Assembly: GCA_019634795.1 (NCBI GenBank)
Contig: JAHCAR010000008.1
Coordinates: forward strand, 62,001-126,000
Length of the DNA stretch: 64,000 nucleotides
Direction of reading: 5' to 3'
Origin: Dokdonella sp.
GTDB taxonomy: Bacteria > Pseudomonadota > Gammaproteobacteria > Xanthomonadales > Rhodanobacteraceae
Shown here: positions 26,797 through 35,799 of the stretch, piece by piece
Position numbering within the stretch: the first letter of the stretch is position 1
How the letters are laid out: each line of letters starts with the position of its first letter
Notes under the pieces: model-generated
Told to the model about the DNA's origin: nothing
What the model saw: only the letters and a program-made list of their open reading frames with translations
Databases searched by the model: none
Translations under genes and position numbers: made by a program

Positions 26797-26871
26797 GCCA
26801 TGCGCTTGGACCACAGGCGGGAAGCACACCCTCAGTTGGACAATCGCTTCGGCGCCTGCCTCGTGAAGTAG
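26797..26871 (+). pseudogene. 3' relic of a duplicate of the 30201-30887 lipoprotein gene
   Basis: Frame from 26797 reads AMRLDHRREAHPQLDNRF then GACLVK and TAG (26869-26871). The intact gene ends AMCLEHWRQAQRQFDGRF then EACLVK and TGA. About 16 of 24 residues agree and both finish at the same place. Homology continues about 35 bp past the stop (GGTCGGTCCGGG-like). Upstream codons diverge quickly, so only the last ~25 codons survive. The rest of 26710-27004 holds no gene. Confidence 0.72.
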
Positions 26872-27004
26872 CGCTCTTTCGTGGGGCGGTCCGGGGCGCG
26901 ACCGCCGCTCGAGGGATAGGGGCCAGTTCTGTGGTTTGCGTGGATTCGCGTTTATGTCTCCGTCGAGGATCCACAGGACTGGCCGGCCAGGCTGCTTGCG
27001 ACGC

Positions 27005-28657
27005 CTATTCGAAGCCGTTCGCGAAGAGGAAGTCGCTCGGCTCGCCGGTGGCGACGCCGTACAGCTCGAGCAAGTCGTCCGTGTCCTGGTCGGCGCGGTA
27101 GACGACAACGCTGCTGTCGGGACTGAATAGCCCGTCGGTGACATCGCCGCCGCTGACCATCGGTGCGCTCAGCTTTTCTCGGGTACCGCCACTGATGGGC
27201 ACCTGATAGAGCTCTGTCACGCCCGCGGAATCCTGGTCGGCGGTGTACGCAACGAGATGGCTGTTTGGACTCACTGCGAAATCCGGCACGCCGCTGCCGG
27301 TCGCGAACCCCACGGCCAGCGGTTCGGAGACGCCACCGTGTATCGGTACGCTGAACAGGCCGTTGTCCGGAGGTGAGTCTCCATTCACCGATGCTCCGCG
27401 ACCCGGCAGCGGTCGGGTTGTGTAGACGACCCGACTGCCATCGTTGCTGAGCCTGAAGAACGAAACCTCGTCGGACGCCGAGAGCGGCGCATTCAGCGTG
27501 GTGATGGGCCCGCCGTCGATGGCGACGCTGAAGAGTTCGTCGATGTCCACGTCGCTCTGGTAGACGACGGTGCTGCTGTCCGCGCTGATCTCGAAGAAGA
27601 AGAGCGCGCCGAGGCCGGGATCGCTCAGTTTGGTGGCGCTGCCACCGCCAATCGGCACGCTGTACAACTCGTTGAAACCATTGGTTTCCTGTTCGGCACG
27701 ATAGACCACTCGCGTACTGTCCGGGCTGACCTGGAACGAGAACACGTCTCCGCCGCCGACCAGGGGTCCATTGAGCTTGGTGGGTGTGCCGCCGGCAATG
27801 GGCACACTGTAGAGTTCGAACACGTTGTCGGTGGTCTGATCGCCGGTGTAGATCACCCTGCTGCCGTCCGGGCTGAGGCCGAATCCGAAGATGCCGATGC
27901 TCCCGCCCGCGGGCAGCGACGCGTTGAGCTTGGTGACGGTACCCCCGTCGATCGGCACACTGTAGATCTCGTTGACGTTGTTCCTGTCCTGGTCTGCCCA
28001 ATACACGACGCGGCTGCTGTCCGGGGTGATGAACCGCCTGTTGAGAATGTTGCCGCCCGATGGCATGGCCCGATTGAGCTTCGTGACCGTTCCGCCTTGG
28101 ATGGAAACACTGTAGAGCTCTGCGACACCATCGCGGTCCTGCTCGCCCGTGTATACGACCTTGGCGCCGTCGGGGCTGACATCGAAATCGAACAGTCCGC
28201 CGCCGGAAGGGATGGGCTTGTTGAGCCTGACTGCCGTGCCACCGCCGATCGGCACGCTGAACAGCTCATCGACGCCATTGGCGTTCTGATCCGCAAGATA
28301 GACGACCGTGCGGCTATCGGCGGTGATCTCGAAATCAGTGCGGACATCGCCGCCACTGACCAGGGGCGGACTGAGTTTGGTCGGCACGCCACCGCCGATC
28401 GGCACGCTGTACAATTCGAAGACGTCATCCACTTCCTGGTCCGCTACGTAGACCACGGTGCGACTATCCGGACTGACTTGCCTGGCCACGATGCGTCCAC
28501 TTGCGACCATCGGGCCGTTCAGTTTGATCGGCGGATCCGCGGCCAGCGTGACGCAGGAGAGCAGCGCGAGAAATACGCCGCTCAGCAGCGCCTGTTGCCG
28601 TGCGGGGTGGCGGATTCCCGCGGCAGGCGAGGCGGCACAATGGCGAACGGTGTTCAT
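27005..28657 (-). CDS. Exported TolB/WD40-like propeller with GFE C-terminal tail
   Basis: A 550-residue secreted protein. The signal segment (LLSGVFLALLSCVTLAA, about residues 25-41) is followed by about ten tandem units of ~45 residues with the pattern SPDSRTVVYVADQ...FELYSVPI-GG..TKL, i.e. TolB/PD40-type propeller blades. The terminus is DFLFANGFE, the same tail as in the proteins at 22.4, 33.8 and 36.2 kb. AGGA 7 bases before the ATG at 28657 supports the start. The role is unknown. The propeller repeats suggest protein or glycan binding at the cell surface or in the medium. Confidence 0.85.
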   Translation of the reverse strand: MNTVRHCAASPAAGIRHPARQQALLSGVFLALLSCVTLAADPPIKLNGPMVASGRIVARQVSPDSRTVVYVADQEVDDVFELYSVPIGGGVPTKLSPPLVSGGDVRTDFEITADSRTVVYLADQNANGVDELFSVPIGGGTAVRLNKPIPSGGGLFDFDVSPDGAKVVYTGEQDRDGVAELYSVSIQGGTVTKLNRAMPSGGNILNRRFITPDSSRVVYWADQDRNNVNEIYSVPIDGGTVTKLNASLPAGGSIGIFGFGLSPDGSRVIYTGDQTTDNVFELYSVPIAGGTPTKLNGPLVGGGDVFSFQVSPDSTRVVYRAEQETNGFNELYSVPIGGGSATKLSDPGLGALFFFEISADSSTVVYQSDVDIDELFSVAIDGGPITTLNAPLSASDEVSFFRLSNDGSRVVYTTRPLPGRGASVNGDSPPDNGLFSVPIHGGVSEPLAVGFATGSGVPDFAVSPNSHLVAYTADQDSAGVTELYQVPISGGTREKLSAPMVSGGDVTDGLFSPDSSVVVYRADQDTDDLLELYGVATGEPSDFLFANGFE

Positions 28658-29163
28658 GGCGGGATCCTGTTGTTGATGGGTAATCGCTTGGCACCACCCG
28701 GCTCGAAAAATGAGGCTTGGGACGGCGCGTGGAGGGCATCCGCGCGGCAGACAGCACGGGGCGACGCGCATTGAACCGACCGATCGTTTGAGCCAGCGTG
28801 GTAGTAGCGTGGTAATCCAGGGCTGAGCAGACGAGGCGCCTTGCGCGCCATGAATGGGTCGCCCTATTCGTCAAAGGGAATTCGACGTTTCCGTGTCGAC
28901 ATCACGACCACTATGATCCGGGACACCCATCTTCTTGCTCGTTGGGGAATCGACTGGTGATGAGGAAACAGTGGCCGCAGCGCCTGGACTCGCAGCACGG
29001 ATCAATTTTCCGATATGAGGGAACGCACTATGACGGGAAATTGCGGGTTTTCTGGCCGTCCCGCCGAAGCGGTCACGGAGCTGAAGTCAAGTTGGTCAAC
29101 TGTTCCCTGACTATCCCTCCGTTGGCTACACTCGCCATTGCGTTCAGCGCTTTGGGGAACAGT

Positions 29164-29871
29164 TTGGGCCTTCAATTCTTCCTGGTCGATTTCGAGAACG
29201 TCCAGCCGACTTCGATCGGATCGCTGGTACCAGGTCATTGCAGAGTCATGATTTTTCTTGGTCAGAACCAGACCAAAATTCCAGTTGCGCTGTCGCGAGC
29301 GTTGCAGCCCCTCGGTAGCGATGTTGAGTATTTGCAGATTTCAGGAAGCGGTTCCAATGCCGTGGACTTCCACATCGCCTTCTACATTGGCAAGCTGACT
29401 GTCTCGCATCCGGATGCAAGATTCACGATCGTGTCGAAGGACACAGGCTTTGATCCATTGATCAAGCACCTGGTCAGCTTGAAGATTGCTTGCAATCGTG
29501 TGGCATCGATTGGGGGTTCGCTGAAGTCACCGAACCCAAAGGCAATGAAATCGGTGAAGAAGGTCGCAGCGGCTTCGAAGCCGAAAGATGCAAGCAACGT
29601 CATTGTGACGACCCTGCCTGATGCGAATGAGGTAGCCGTAAAGTCGAAGTTGCTGGATTCGAGCAATGCCACACGTGTCACGGAAGCGATAAAGCGATTG
29701 AAGGGTCTGAAAGCCGCCAGGCCGGCGACGCTGAAGACGCTTCAATCGTCACTCAAGTCTTGGTTCAAACCTCCATTGAAGCCGAATGAAATCACCTCAC
29801 TCGTTGCGGCCCTACAAACCTCAAAGAAGATCATCATGAACGGCACAAAAATTGTCTATTCCCTGGGATAG
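29164..29871 (+). CDS. PIN/NYN-like RNase-fold protein with carboxy-terminal winged-helix-like region
   Basis: A 235-residue protein. The PIN-like domain begins at once: FFLVDFENVQP (first acidic residues), VMIFLGQNQTKIP, GSGSNAVDFHIAFYIGKL (second Asp) and TIVSKDTGFDPLIKHL (third). After a Lys/Ala-rich linker, TEAIKRLKGLKAARPATLKT onward looks like a small helix-turn-helix module ending ...GTKIVYSLG. Members are expected metal-dependent RNases or RNA binders. I prefer the TTG at 29164 (GGGGA 5 bases upstream) because the family normally starts just before this first strand. An in-frame extension to the ATG at 28960 or TTG at 28942 is possible. 28658-29163 is otherwise empty. Composition is AT-richer than the flanks. 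Confidence 0.72.
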   Translation: MGLQFFLVDFENVQPTSIGSLVPGHCRVMIFLGQNQTKIPVALSRALQPLGSDVEYLQISGSGSNAVDFHIAFYIGKLTVSHPDARFTIVSKDTGFDPLIKHLVSLKIACNRVASIGGSLKSPNPKAMKSVKKVAAASKPKDASNVIVTTLPDANEVAVKSKLLDSSNATRVTEAIKRLKGLKAARPATLKTLQSSLKSWFKPPLKPNEITSLVAALQTSKKIIMNGTKIVYSLG

Positions 29872-29953
29872 ATACCAAAGTCCGAGTGTTCTGCGTGCTC
29901 CGGCGCCCAAGATCCCAACCGCGCCTGTTCCGGGAAATCCAAGATCCCACTCC

Positions 29954-30078
29954 GCCACGAGCCGGAGATTGCCCACAGGCAGTAACTTGAACCGTATAGG
30001 CGGGCGGATTCCTGTATCGCGTTCGTGGGCAGCAAATATCGAGGCGAGCGACGCCGTGTATGGGCATTCACGTAGGGC
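29954..30078. repeat. Dispersed ~125-bp intergenic repeat, copy 2
   Basis: Begins GCCACGAGCCGGAGATTGCC and follows the same order of blocks as 24301-24425, including GCGGATTCCTGTATCGCGTT, GGGCAGCAAATATCGAGGCG and GCCGTGTATGGGCATT. Both copies lie on the same strand, each some hundreds of bases upstream of a lipoprotein gene. The 329-bp gap 29872-30200 contains nothing else. Confidence 0.7.
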
Positions 30079-30200
30079 GATGGAGCGGGAAGAAATTCCG
30101 GGCGTTTCTGGGCGATGTCCGGTACGCTCGGCGGCCCACTTTCCCAGGCCATGCTGACATTAGGCACGGCAGACCTGAAGTCCGTTAAATGGAGCGAGCG

Positions 30201-30887
30201 ATGAATGCACACCTGCCTGTCGGATTCTTAAGCGTCGCTGGGGCTTTGCTGTCCTGTCTTCTTCTTGCCGCATGCGGATCCGACAAGCTTGCTGACCTTT
30301 CGACGGACCTCCCCGACGCGTCGCTCGCCACGCCCTACCCGGGTTGTACGGTCGTCAGCGTGTCACCGGCTGTAGCTTTGGGCGGAACATCTGGTGGTCC
30401 AGGCGGAACGGGCGGACGACGTGTGCTGATGCGCCACGAGGCCGACTGTTATCCGGACGTGGGCGAACCCGCCGACTGGTTCGTTCCTTATCGCATCCAG
30501 TTCGAGCAGGAGTTCACCCAATCAAGGCAGGCTCCTGGCGGCATTGACGTCTGGCGAGGGGGCGAAACACGGTTTCTCGACGAACCGGATGCGCCCGCCG
30601 AACAGATCGACGCGGCGACCGAGGGCACGGGCACGAATTGCACCCTGTTCATGGAGAAGTTCGAGACGACGGCGGTGCCGTGCATTGCGTCCATCGATGA
30701 GAACGTCGGCAAAGGGGCCGAGGCCGTGCTCGAGAGCTTTCGGCGGCAATCGGCCTTCAAGATCAACGTGAGGGGTGAGAACCATCTCAATGCGCTGTTG
30801 CTCGGGCGTGATGCGATGTGTCTGGAGCACTGGCGACAGGCGCAGCGCCAGTTTGACGGCCGCTTTGAGGCTTGCCTCGTGAAGTGA
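30201..30887 (+). CDS. Hypothetical lipoprotein
   Basis: A 228-residue protein. The signal GALLSCLLLAACGSDK gives a lipobox Cys near residue 25. The mature part has a Gly-rich stretch (ALGGTSGGPGGTGGRR) and five further cysteines. No family is recognised. I chose the ATG at 30201, with GGAG 6 bases before it, rather than 30189. The carboxy-terminal 24 residues are duplicated as a gene relic at 26797-26871, so this gene family has been copied and lost locally. Confidence 0.75.
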   Translation: MNAHLPVGFLSVAGALLSCLLLAACGSDKLADLSTDLPDASLATPYPGCTVVSVSPAVALGGTSGGPGGTGGRRVLMRHEADCYPDVGEPADWFVPYRIQFEQEFTQSRQAPGGIDVWRGGETRFLDEPDAPAEQIDAATEGTGTNCTLFMEKFETTAVPCIASIDENVGKGAEAVLESFRRQSAFKINVRGENHLNALLLGRDAMCLEHWRQAQRQFDGRFEACLVK

Positions 30888-31095
30888 AGGCGCTTTCCGT
30901 GGTCGGTCCGGGCGCGCGACTGCCGCATGCGGACCGCAGGCAAACCGGGCCATCCTGCATCTGTCGCTGAATCGCATGGCCTGTGCGCCGGATCCGGCCG
31001 TGCGGTATCGATCGCCAGGTGTCCAGCACAGCGATGGTTCGATGCCGCTCATGGATGCTCACGCCGGGCATCCGCCGGGCGCGAAGACAAGCCAT

Positions 31096-31605
31096 CTAGT
31101 CGGGCAGGTTCGAACGAATCAGGTCCACGGTTTCGGCCAGTTGCCGGGCAGAAACGCGAACCCGCTCCCGACGTTGCGCATCTCCGCTCGCATCGTGCGC
31201 GGTGCCGCGTTCGCGACCGGCACCGTCGAAGGTCGCGAGTTGCGGCGGACCGATGCCCCAGTCGCTGCCCTTCTGCCGTGGCACGACATGGAAATGGAAG
31301 TGCGGGGTCTCCTGTCCGCTGTAGACGCCGTTGTTCTGGAAGGTGAGGATGCCGAGGGGCCGGTAGGCCTTGACGAGGGCTTCGGCGACCCGCTTGGCCG
31401 AGCGCAGTACTTGTCCGCACTCTTCTTCTGAAAGATCGAGGAGGGTCGCGACGTGACGCCGCGTGATGACGCAGCACTGGCCCACTTCGAACTGCCACGG
31501 ATTGATCACGGTCAGGGTGTGCTCGCCCTCCTCGATGATCTTCCAGGTCTCCTTGCGGGCGGCCACGCAGAGGTCGCAGGGTTCTCGTATAGGAAGTTCG
31601 ATCAT
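31096..31605 (-). CDS. HIT family hydrolase
   Basis: A 169-residue histidine-triad protein, a likely nucleotide phosphoramidase or nucleotidyl hydrolase. The triad HFHFHVVPR is near residues 101-109. A CDLC pair near residues 10-13 is the zinc-binding feature of many HIT proteins. The central block VITRRHVATLLDLSEEE is typical. The carboxy-terminal ~45 residues are charged and less conserved. The ATG at 31605 is preceded by GAGGG. A long upstream in-frame extension to 32193 runs through the hipBA promoter and is not credible. Confidence 0.88.
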   Translation of the reverse strand: MIELPIREPCDLCVAARKETWKIIEEGEHTLTVINPWQFEVGQCCVITRRHVATLLDLSEEECGQVLRSAKRVAEALVKAYRPLGILTFQNNGVYSGQETPHFHFHVVPRQKGSDWGIGPPQLATFDGAGRERGTAHDASGDAQRRERVRVSARQLAETVDLIRSNLPD

Positions 31606-31824
31606 TTGCCCTCTCTGGCTGGATGGGCCCACTGAGGCACCGAAACTACCACCGGATTCGCGATTTGCTTGCATTCCGTGAGTCTGCCCGCCCTTCGCCG
31701 AATCGAGACCTCCGGAGTTCCCGTGGTTTTCCATTCCGGGTGTCGAAAATCTCCTGCTATCGAGGCTTTCCCAAGGCCATGCGTGGTTTTGGCTGGCGCC
31801 GAATCCTGAATGCGGATACTCGGA

Positions 31825-31877
31825 CGTAAGACTTACCAATAAGACGTATGTATTGCTATGTCTTACATATAAGTCTA
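31825..31877 (+). promoter_or_regulatory. hipBA promoter/operator region
   Basis: Immediately upstream of hipB lies a cluster of related half-sites: GTAAGACTTAC (31826-31836), TAAGAC (31840-31845), GTCTTACATA (31860-31869) and TAAGTCT (31870-31876). TAAGAC and GTCTTA are inverted about 14 bp apart. This is the kind of array HipB-like repressors use for autoregulation. The region is also AT-rich compared with its surroundings. The protein-site assignment is inference. Confidence 0.55.
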
Positions 31878-31887
31878 GATTCTGGCA

Positions 31888-32226
31888 ATGGCCAAGCCTC
31901 CTACCCGAACCTATTCCCGCTACAGCCAGGAGGCCGTGCGCCTGCTGGGGGCCTTGCTGCGTGCCGCCCGCATCGAAAAAAGGATGGGCACGCAGACACT
32001 GGCCGAACGCGCCGGCATCTCCCGCGACCTGCTCTATCGCATCGAGAAGGGTGATCCGCGCTGCCAGATCGGCGTGGTGTTCGAACTGGCCGCCATCCTC
32101 GGTGTGCCGCTGTTCGAACCGGAACTGGGCGCGCTGCAGAAGCGCCGGCGCGAGCTCGAGGATCGGCTTACGCTGTTGCCAAAGGCCGTGCACGCGCCAC
32201 CCGACGGGGTGAAGGATGACTTCTGA
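31888..32226 (+). CDS. hipB: HipB-like antitoxin (XRE family)
   Basis: A 112-residue XRE-type DNA-binding protein. The helix-turn-helix is MGTQTLAERAGISRDLLYRI at about residues 33-52, followed by the LAAILGVPLFEPELG tail typical of antitoxins paired with HipA. It probably binds the half-site cluster just upstream and represses the operon together with HipA. No clear ribosome binding site precedes the ATG, and the operator abuts it, so the message may be nearly leaderless. Its 3' end overlaps hipA by 11 bp. Confidence 0.9.
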   Translation: MAKPPTRTYSRYSQEAVRLLGALLRAARIEKRMGTQTLAERAGISRDLLYRIEKGDPRCQIGVVFELAAILGVPLFEPELGALQKRRRELEDRLTLLPKAVHAPPDGVKDDF

Positions 32227-33484
32227 TTCCCGCGGTGTACCGCGCGAGGCCTACGTCTGGACCTGGCTGCCCGGACAGGTCGAACCGGTCGTCGCCGGAC
32301 GGCTCGCGCCGACGGCGCAAGGCCTGCAGTTCAACTACGGTCGCAGCTACCTGGCCCGGAACGACAGGATTCCGCTGTACCTGCCCGAATTGCCCTTGCG
32401 CCAGGGTGCGCTGCCGTTGCCGACGGGACTGTCGATGCCCGGATGCCTTCGTGACGCCGCACCGGATGCCTGGGGACGACGGGTCATCCTCAATCGCCTG
32501 TTCGGCCGCGAGGCAGGCGACGCCGATCCGGTGATCCTGGACGAGCTGAGCTACTTGCTGCAGTCCGGATCGGATCGCGTCGGCTCACTGGATTTCCAGT
32601 CCTCGGCCACGCAGTACACGCCGCGCGCGTCCGATTCCGCTTCGCTGGTGGAACTGCTGGAGAGTGCCGAACAGGTGGAGGCGGGGCTGCCACTGTCGGC
32701 CGAATTGGCGCAAGCGATGCAGCACGGCACCTCCATCGGTGGCGCGCGGCCCAAGGCGACGCTGACCGACCATGGACGCAAGCGTATCGCCAAGTTTTCC
32801 AGCAGCACCGACGTCTATCCGGTGGTGAAGGCGGAATTCGTCGCAATGCGCCTGGCCGCGCTGGCAGGCATCGAGGCCGCGCCGGTCGAGCTCGTGCAGG
32901 TGGGTGGCAAGGATGTGCTGCTGGTCGAGCGCTTTGATCGCATCGCCGATGGCGGACACTGGAGGCGACGTGCCGTGGTGTCGGCACTCACCCTGCTCGA
33001 ACTGGACGAGATGATGGCCGCGTATGCGAGCTACGAAGAGCTTGCGGAGATAGTTCGTCATCGCTTCAGCGAACCGCGCGCCAGCTTGCGCGAGTTGTTC
33101 GCGCGACTGGTGTTCAACATCCTCTGTGGCAATACCGACGACCACGCGCGCAACCACGCGGCCTTCTGGGATGGTGAGCGCTTGTCGCTGACGCCGGCCT
33201 ACGATATCTGCCCGCAGCGACGCGCAGGACAGGAGGCGACCCAGGCGATGAAGATCCTCGGCGACAATCGTTACAGCCAGCTGACGGTGTGCGTTGAGGC
33301 TGCGGCATGCTTCCAGCTTTCCGAGACGCAAGCGCGCGCCATCATCGATGCGCAACTTGCAACGGTGCGCGCGCAGTGGACTGAGGTCTGCGACCTCGCA
33401 CGCTTGGGACAAACGGAGCGGAACGCGCTGTGGGGGCGTCAGTTCCTCAATCCGTTTGCCCTGCAGGACTACGCGGAAAGCTGA
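32216..33484 (+). CDS. hipA: HipA-like serine/threonine kinase toxin
   Basis: A 422-residue HipA-family kinase. In the best known case HipA phosphorylates glutamyl-tRNA synthetase and causes growth arrest. Family landmarks are intact: LPEGLRDAAPDAWGRR-like CLRDAAPDAWGRR near residue 82, the phosphate-loop GTSIGGARPKA (about 177-187), RIAKFSS, the catalytic NILCGNTDDHARNHAAF (about 301-317) and the metal-binding LTPAYDICP (about 323-331). Its start overlaps hipB by 11 bp. Nothing suggests inactivation. The target is unknown. Confidence 0.92.
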   Translation: MTSDSRGVPREAYVWTWLPGQVEPVVAGRLAPTAQGLQFNYGRSYLARNDRIPLYLPELPLRQGALPLPTGLSMPGCLRDAAPDAWGRRVILNRLFGREAGDADPVILDELSYLLQSGSDRVGSLDFQSSATQYTPRASDSASLVELLESAEQVEAGLPLSAELAQAMQHGTSIGGARPKATLTDHGRKRIAKFSSSTDVYPVVKAEFVAMRLAALAGIEAAPVELVQVGGKDVLLVERFDRIADGGHWRRRAVVSALTLLELDEMMAAYASYEELAEIVRHRFSEPRASLRELFARLVFNILCGNTDDHARNHAAFWDGERLSLTPAYDICPQRRAGQEATQAMKILGDNRYSQLTVCVEAAACFQLSETQARAIIDAQLATVRAQWTEVCDLARLGQTERNALWGRQFLNPFALQDYAES

Positions 33485-33846
33485 GGAATGGGTGCCTTGT
33501 GCGAGGTCCAGCGGATCTCCCCAAGTGGATATCGTGCAGATTGCGCCATCCTGCGAATCGATCCGGCGGCCCGATCGATGTGGAGGTCAGGATTCTTCGC
33601 CCGACGAGAGCCTGAATCCGACCGCGTCCGGTGCACTCGCCGTCAGCCCTCGGCACGCCAGGACGCCTGAGAAATAGAGCCTTGCGATATTCGCGCCGAA
33701 GCACGCTATGCGTGAGGTGTGCGATTCGACGGCGCCACGCATGGCCGGCTCATGCTCGCGGGACGCGGCTTCCGCGGACCTGTCGGATTCGCGAAGTCGC
33801 CGCGTCCCTGCGGCATTCCCCCAGGCGAGCCTCCCAGGCTTGCCTC
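33485..33846. other. Gene-free spacer after hipA
   Basis: A 362-bp stretch between the ends of the convergent hipA and LVIVD-protein genes. I see no credible coding frame, tRNA or clear repeat. A GCCTCCTAG-type inverted Cys/Gly-rich piece at 33800-33846 (GGCGAGCCTCCCAGGCTTGCC) could form a hairpin serving as a terminator, but has no T-tract. Confidence 0.4.
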
Positions 33847-35799
33847 CTAGTCGAAGCCGTTCGCGAACAGGGTGTCGTCGGCACAGGTCAGCGTGCGCAC
33901 GCCGGCCGGGCCGTCCGAGATGGCGATCGTGTCGCTGGCCATGTCGATGAACAGCGCCTCGCCCGAGGTCTGGTATTCGTCGAGGAACATCGGCGATGCC
34001 GGCAGGCCGATATCGAAGCTGCGCATGCCGGCGTATTCACCGGCCACCGCGTAGAGGCGGTCGCCGCGGGCGGCGAGGCTGTTGACCACGGCCGGCGAGA
34101 ACGCGATGTTCGACACTTCGACCGGCGCGGTCGGCACCGAAACGTCGAGTACGCGCACGCCCTCCAGGGTCGTGCCGACATAGAGAAACGTCCCCTCGAT
34201 CGACAGGTCGTTGATGAATGAGGCGAACTGGGTCTGGCTGAGCTGCTGCGGCGATGCCGGATTGGAGACATCGACCACGCGCACGCGGTTGGACTGGTCG
34301 CTGATGAAGGCCAGGTTGCCCTTGGTGATGATCCGCAGCAGGCCTTCGCCGGCCGGGGCGAAGCTACCGAGCAGGGCCGGCGTCGCCGGGTTGGCGAAGT
34401 CGTAGATGCGCATGCCGCTGAAGCCCCAGGTGACGAACAGGCGGTTGCCGTTGCGGTCCGTGTCGAGCAGCAGGTCGGGCCCGACGACCGTCGCGACCAG
34501 TTGCGGATTGGCCGGGTTGGACACGTTGACCACTTCGAGCTGGCCGTAGCTGCCGACGATGGCGTGGCCATTGATCCATTCGACATCGGTGACGTCGACG
34601 TTGCCGGCGTGGTAGCCGCCGATGCGTACCGGCGCCTGCGGATTGGCCAGATCGAGGATGCTCAGGCCGCTGGCGCGATGGGCGACCAGCACGCGGCTGC
34701 CGACGACGCGCACTTCGGCAGTGTCGTTGTAGAAGTCGAGGCTGTCGCTCAGGACCGGCGTCAGCGGATTGCTGAAGTCGAGCGCGCGTAGTTGCGAGGG
34801 CCGCGAAGAGTCGGGAATCACGTAGGCCTCGTTGCCGATCACGGCGAGGCCGTAGGCCGGCTCGCTGTCGCTGCCGAGCGGCGCCGGTGCCGCCGGGTTG
34901 GCGATATCGAAGACGAAGGACCCGTTGTAACCGTCGGCGACGACGAGACGGTCTGCGCCGAGCGGCTGCACGCCGTAGACGATGGCCGGAGTGTCGTAGT
35001 TGCCGATCAGGGTCGGCGCAGTCGCCGCACTGAGGTCGAGGATGTCGAAACCGTTGCTGCGCCGCGCCACGTAGGCGCGGCTGCCGTCGATGACGATGCG
35101 CGAGGCCAGGGTCGAACCGGCGTAGGCGCCGACCATGGCCGGACTCGCGTCGTTGCTGATGTCGATAACGGTCACGCCTTCGGCATCGTCAGCCAGGTAG
35201 GCGTAGTTGCCGCGCACCTCGAGGTCGAAGACGAAGCCGGTCGCGCCCATCGCCGTGCTGCCGAGGGCGCCCGGATTGTCGAGGTCGGAAATATCGAAGA
35301 TGCCGAGGCCGGCATCGCGAAGCGCCACGTACAGGCGATTGCCGACGATATCGAGACCGTATGGCTGCCGGTTGTCGGCGACGACGAGGCCGCCGCGTGC
35401 CTGCGGTGCGCTGCGGTTGCTGATGTCGACCAGATGGATCGTGCTGCGCCAGTCTGAGATGGCCACGCGGGCGCCATCGGGTGAGATGTCGATGCTGCGG
35501 ACCGGATCCGCCACGGAAACCTCGCCGAGGATGACGAGGTTGGAGGGATCGGACGCATCGATGATGCTGAGCACGGCACCATTGCCGACCAGCAGCAGGG
35601 TCTCGCCGGGACCGGTCCAGCGCTCGACCGTGTAGCCCGGGCCATACGGCCAGTGGCCTTCGAGCGGGTCGCTGCAGGACAGCGGCGCGGCGGCGCGCGC
35701 CGAAAACGCGTACAGCATGAGGACGAACAACAGGGCCACGCACAGCGTGGCGGTCGAAACGCAGTTGATCTCGGATTGCGGATCGGACTTGCGGCGCAT
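33847..35799 (-). CDS. Exported LVIVD-repeat propeller protein with GFD tail
   Basis: A 650-residue secreted protein. An amino-terminal hydrophobic segment (LCVALLFVLMLYAFSARAAA, about residues 19-38) precedes about twelve ~45-residue units of the LVIVD type (e.g. LRVVDVSNPASPQ, GLGIFDISDLDNPGALG). These form beta-propeller blades seen in bacterial surface and choice-of-anchor proteins. The terminus is CADDTLFANGFD, matching the tail of three other exported proteins here. GAGGGGA lies 7 bases before the ATG at 35799. Function unknown; binding or adhesion is likely. Confidence 0.85.
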   Translation of the reverse strand: MRRKSDPQSEINCVSTATLCVALLFVLMLYAFSARAAAPLSCSDPLEGHWPYGPGYTVERWTGPGETLLLVGNGAVLSIIDASDPSNLVILGEVSVADPVRSIDISPDGARVAISDWRSTIHLVDISNRSAPQARGGLVVADNRQPYGLDIVGNRLYVALRDAGLGIFDISDLDNPGALGSTAMGATGFVFDLEVRGNYAYLADDAEGVTVIDISNDASPAMVGAYAGSTLASRIVIDGSRAYVARRSNGFDILDLSAATAPTLIGNYDTPAIVYGVQPLGADRLVVADGYNGSFVFDIANPAAPAPLGSDSEPAYGLAVIGNEAYVIPDSSRPSQLRALDFSNPLTPVLSDSLDFYNDTAEVRVVGSRVLVAHRASGLSILDLANPQAPVRIGGYHAGNVDVTDVEWINGHAIVGSYGQLEVVNVSNPANPQLVATVVGPDLLLDTDRNGNRLFVTWGFSGMRIYDFANPATPALLGSFAPAGEGLLRIITKGNLAFISDQSNRVRVVDVSNPASPQQLSQTQFASFINDLSIEGTFLYVGTTLEGVRVLDVSVPTAPVEVSNIAFSPAVVNSLAARGDRLYAVAGEYAGMRSFDIGLPASPMFLDEYQTSGEALFIDMASDTIAISDGPAGVRTLTCADDTLFANGFD

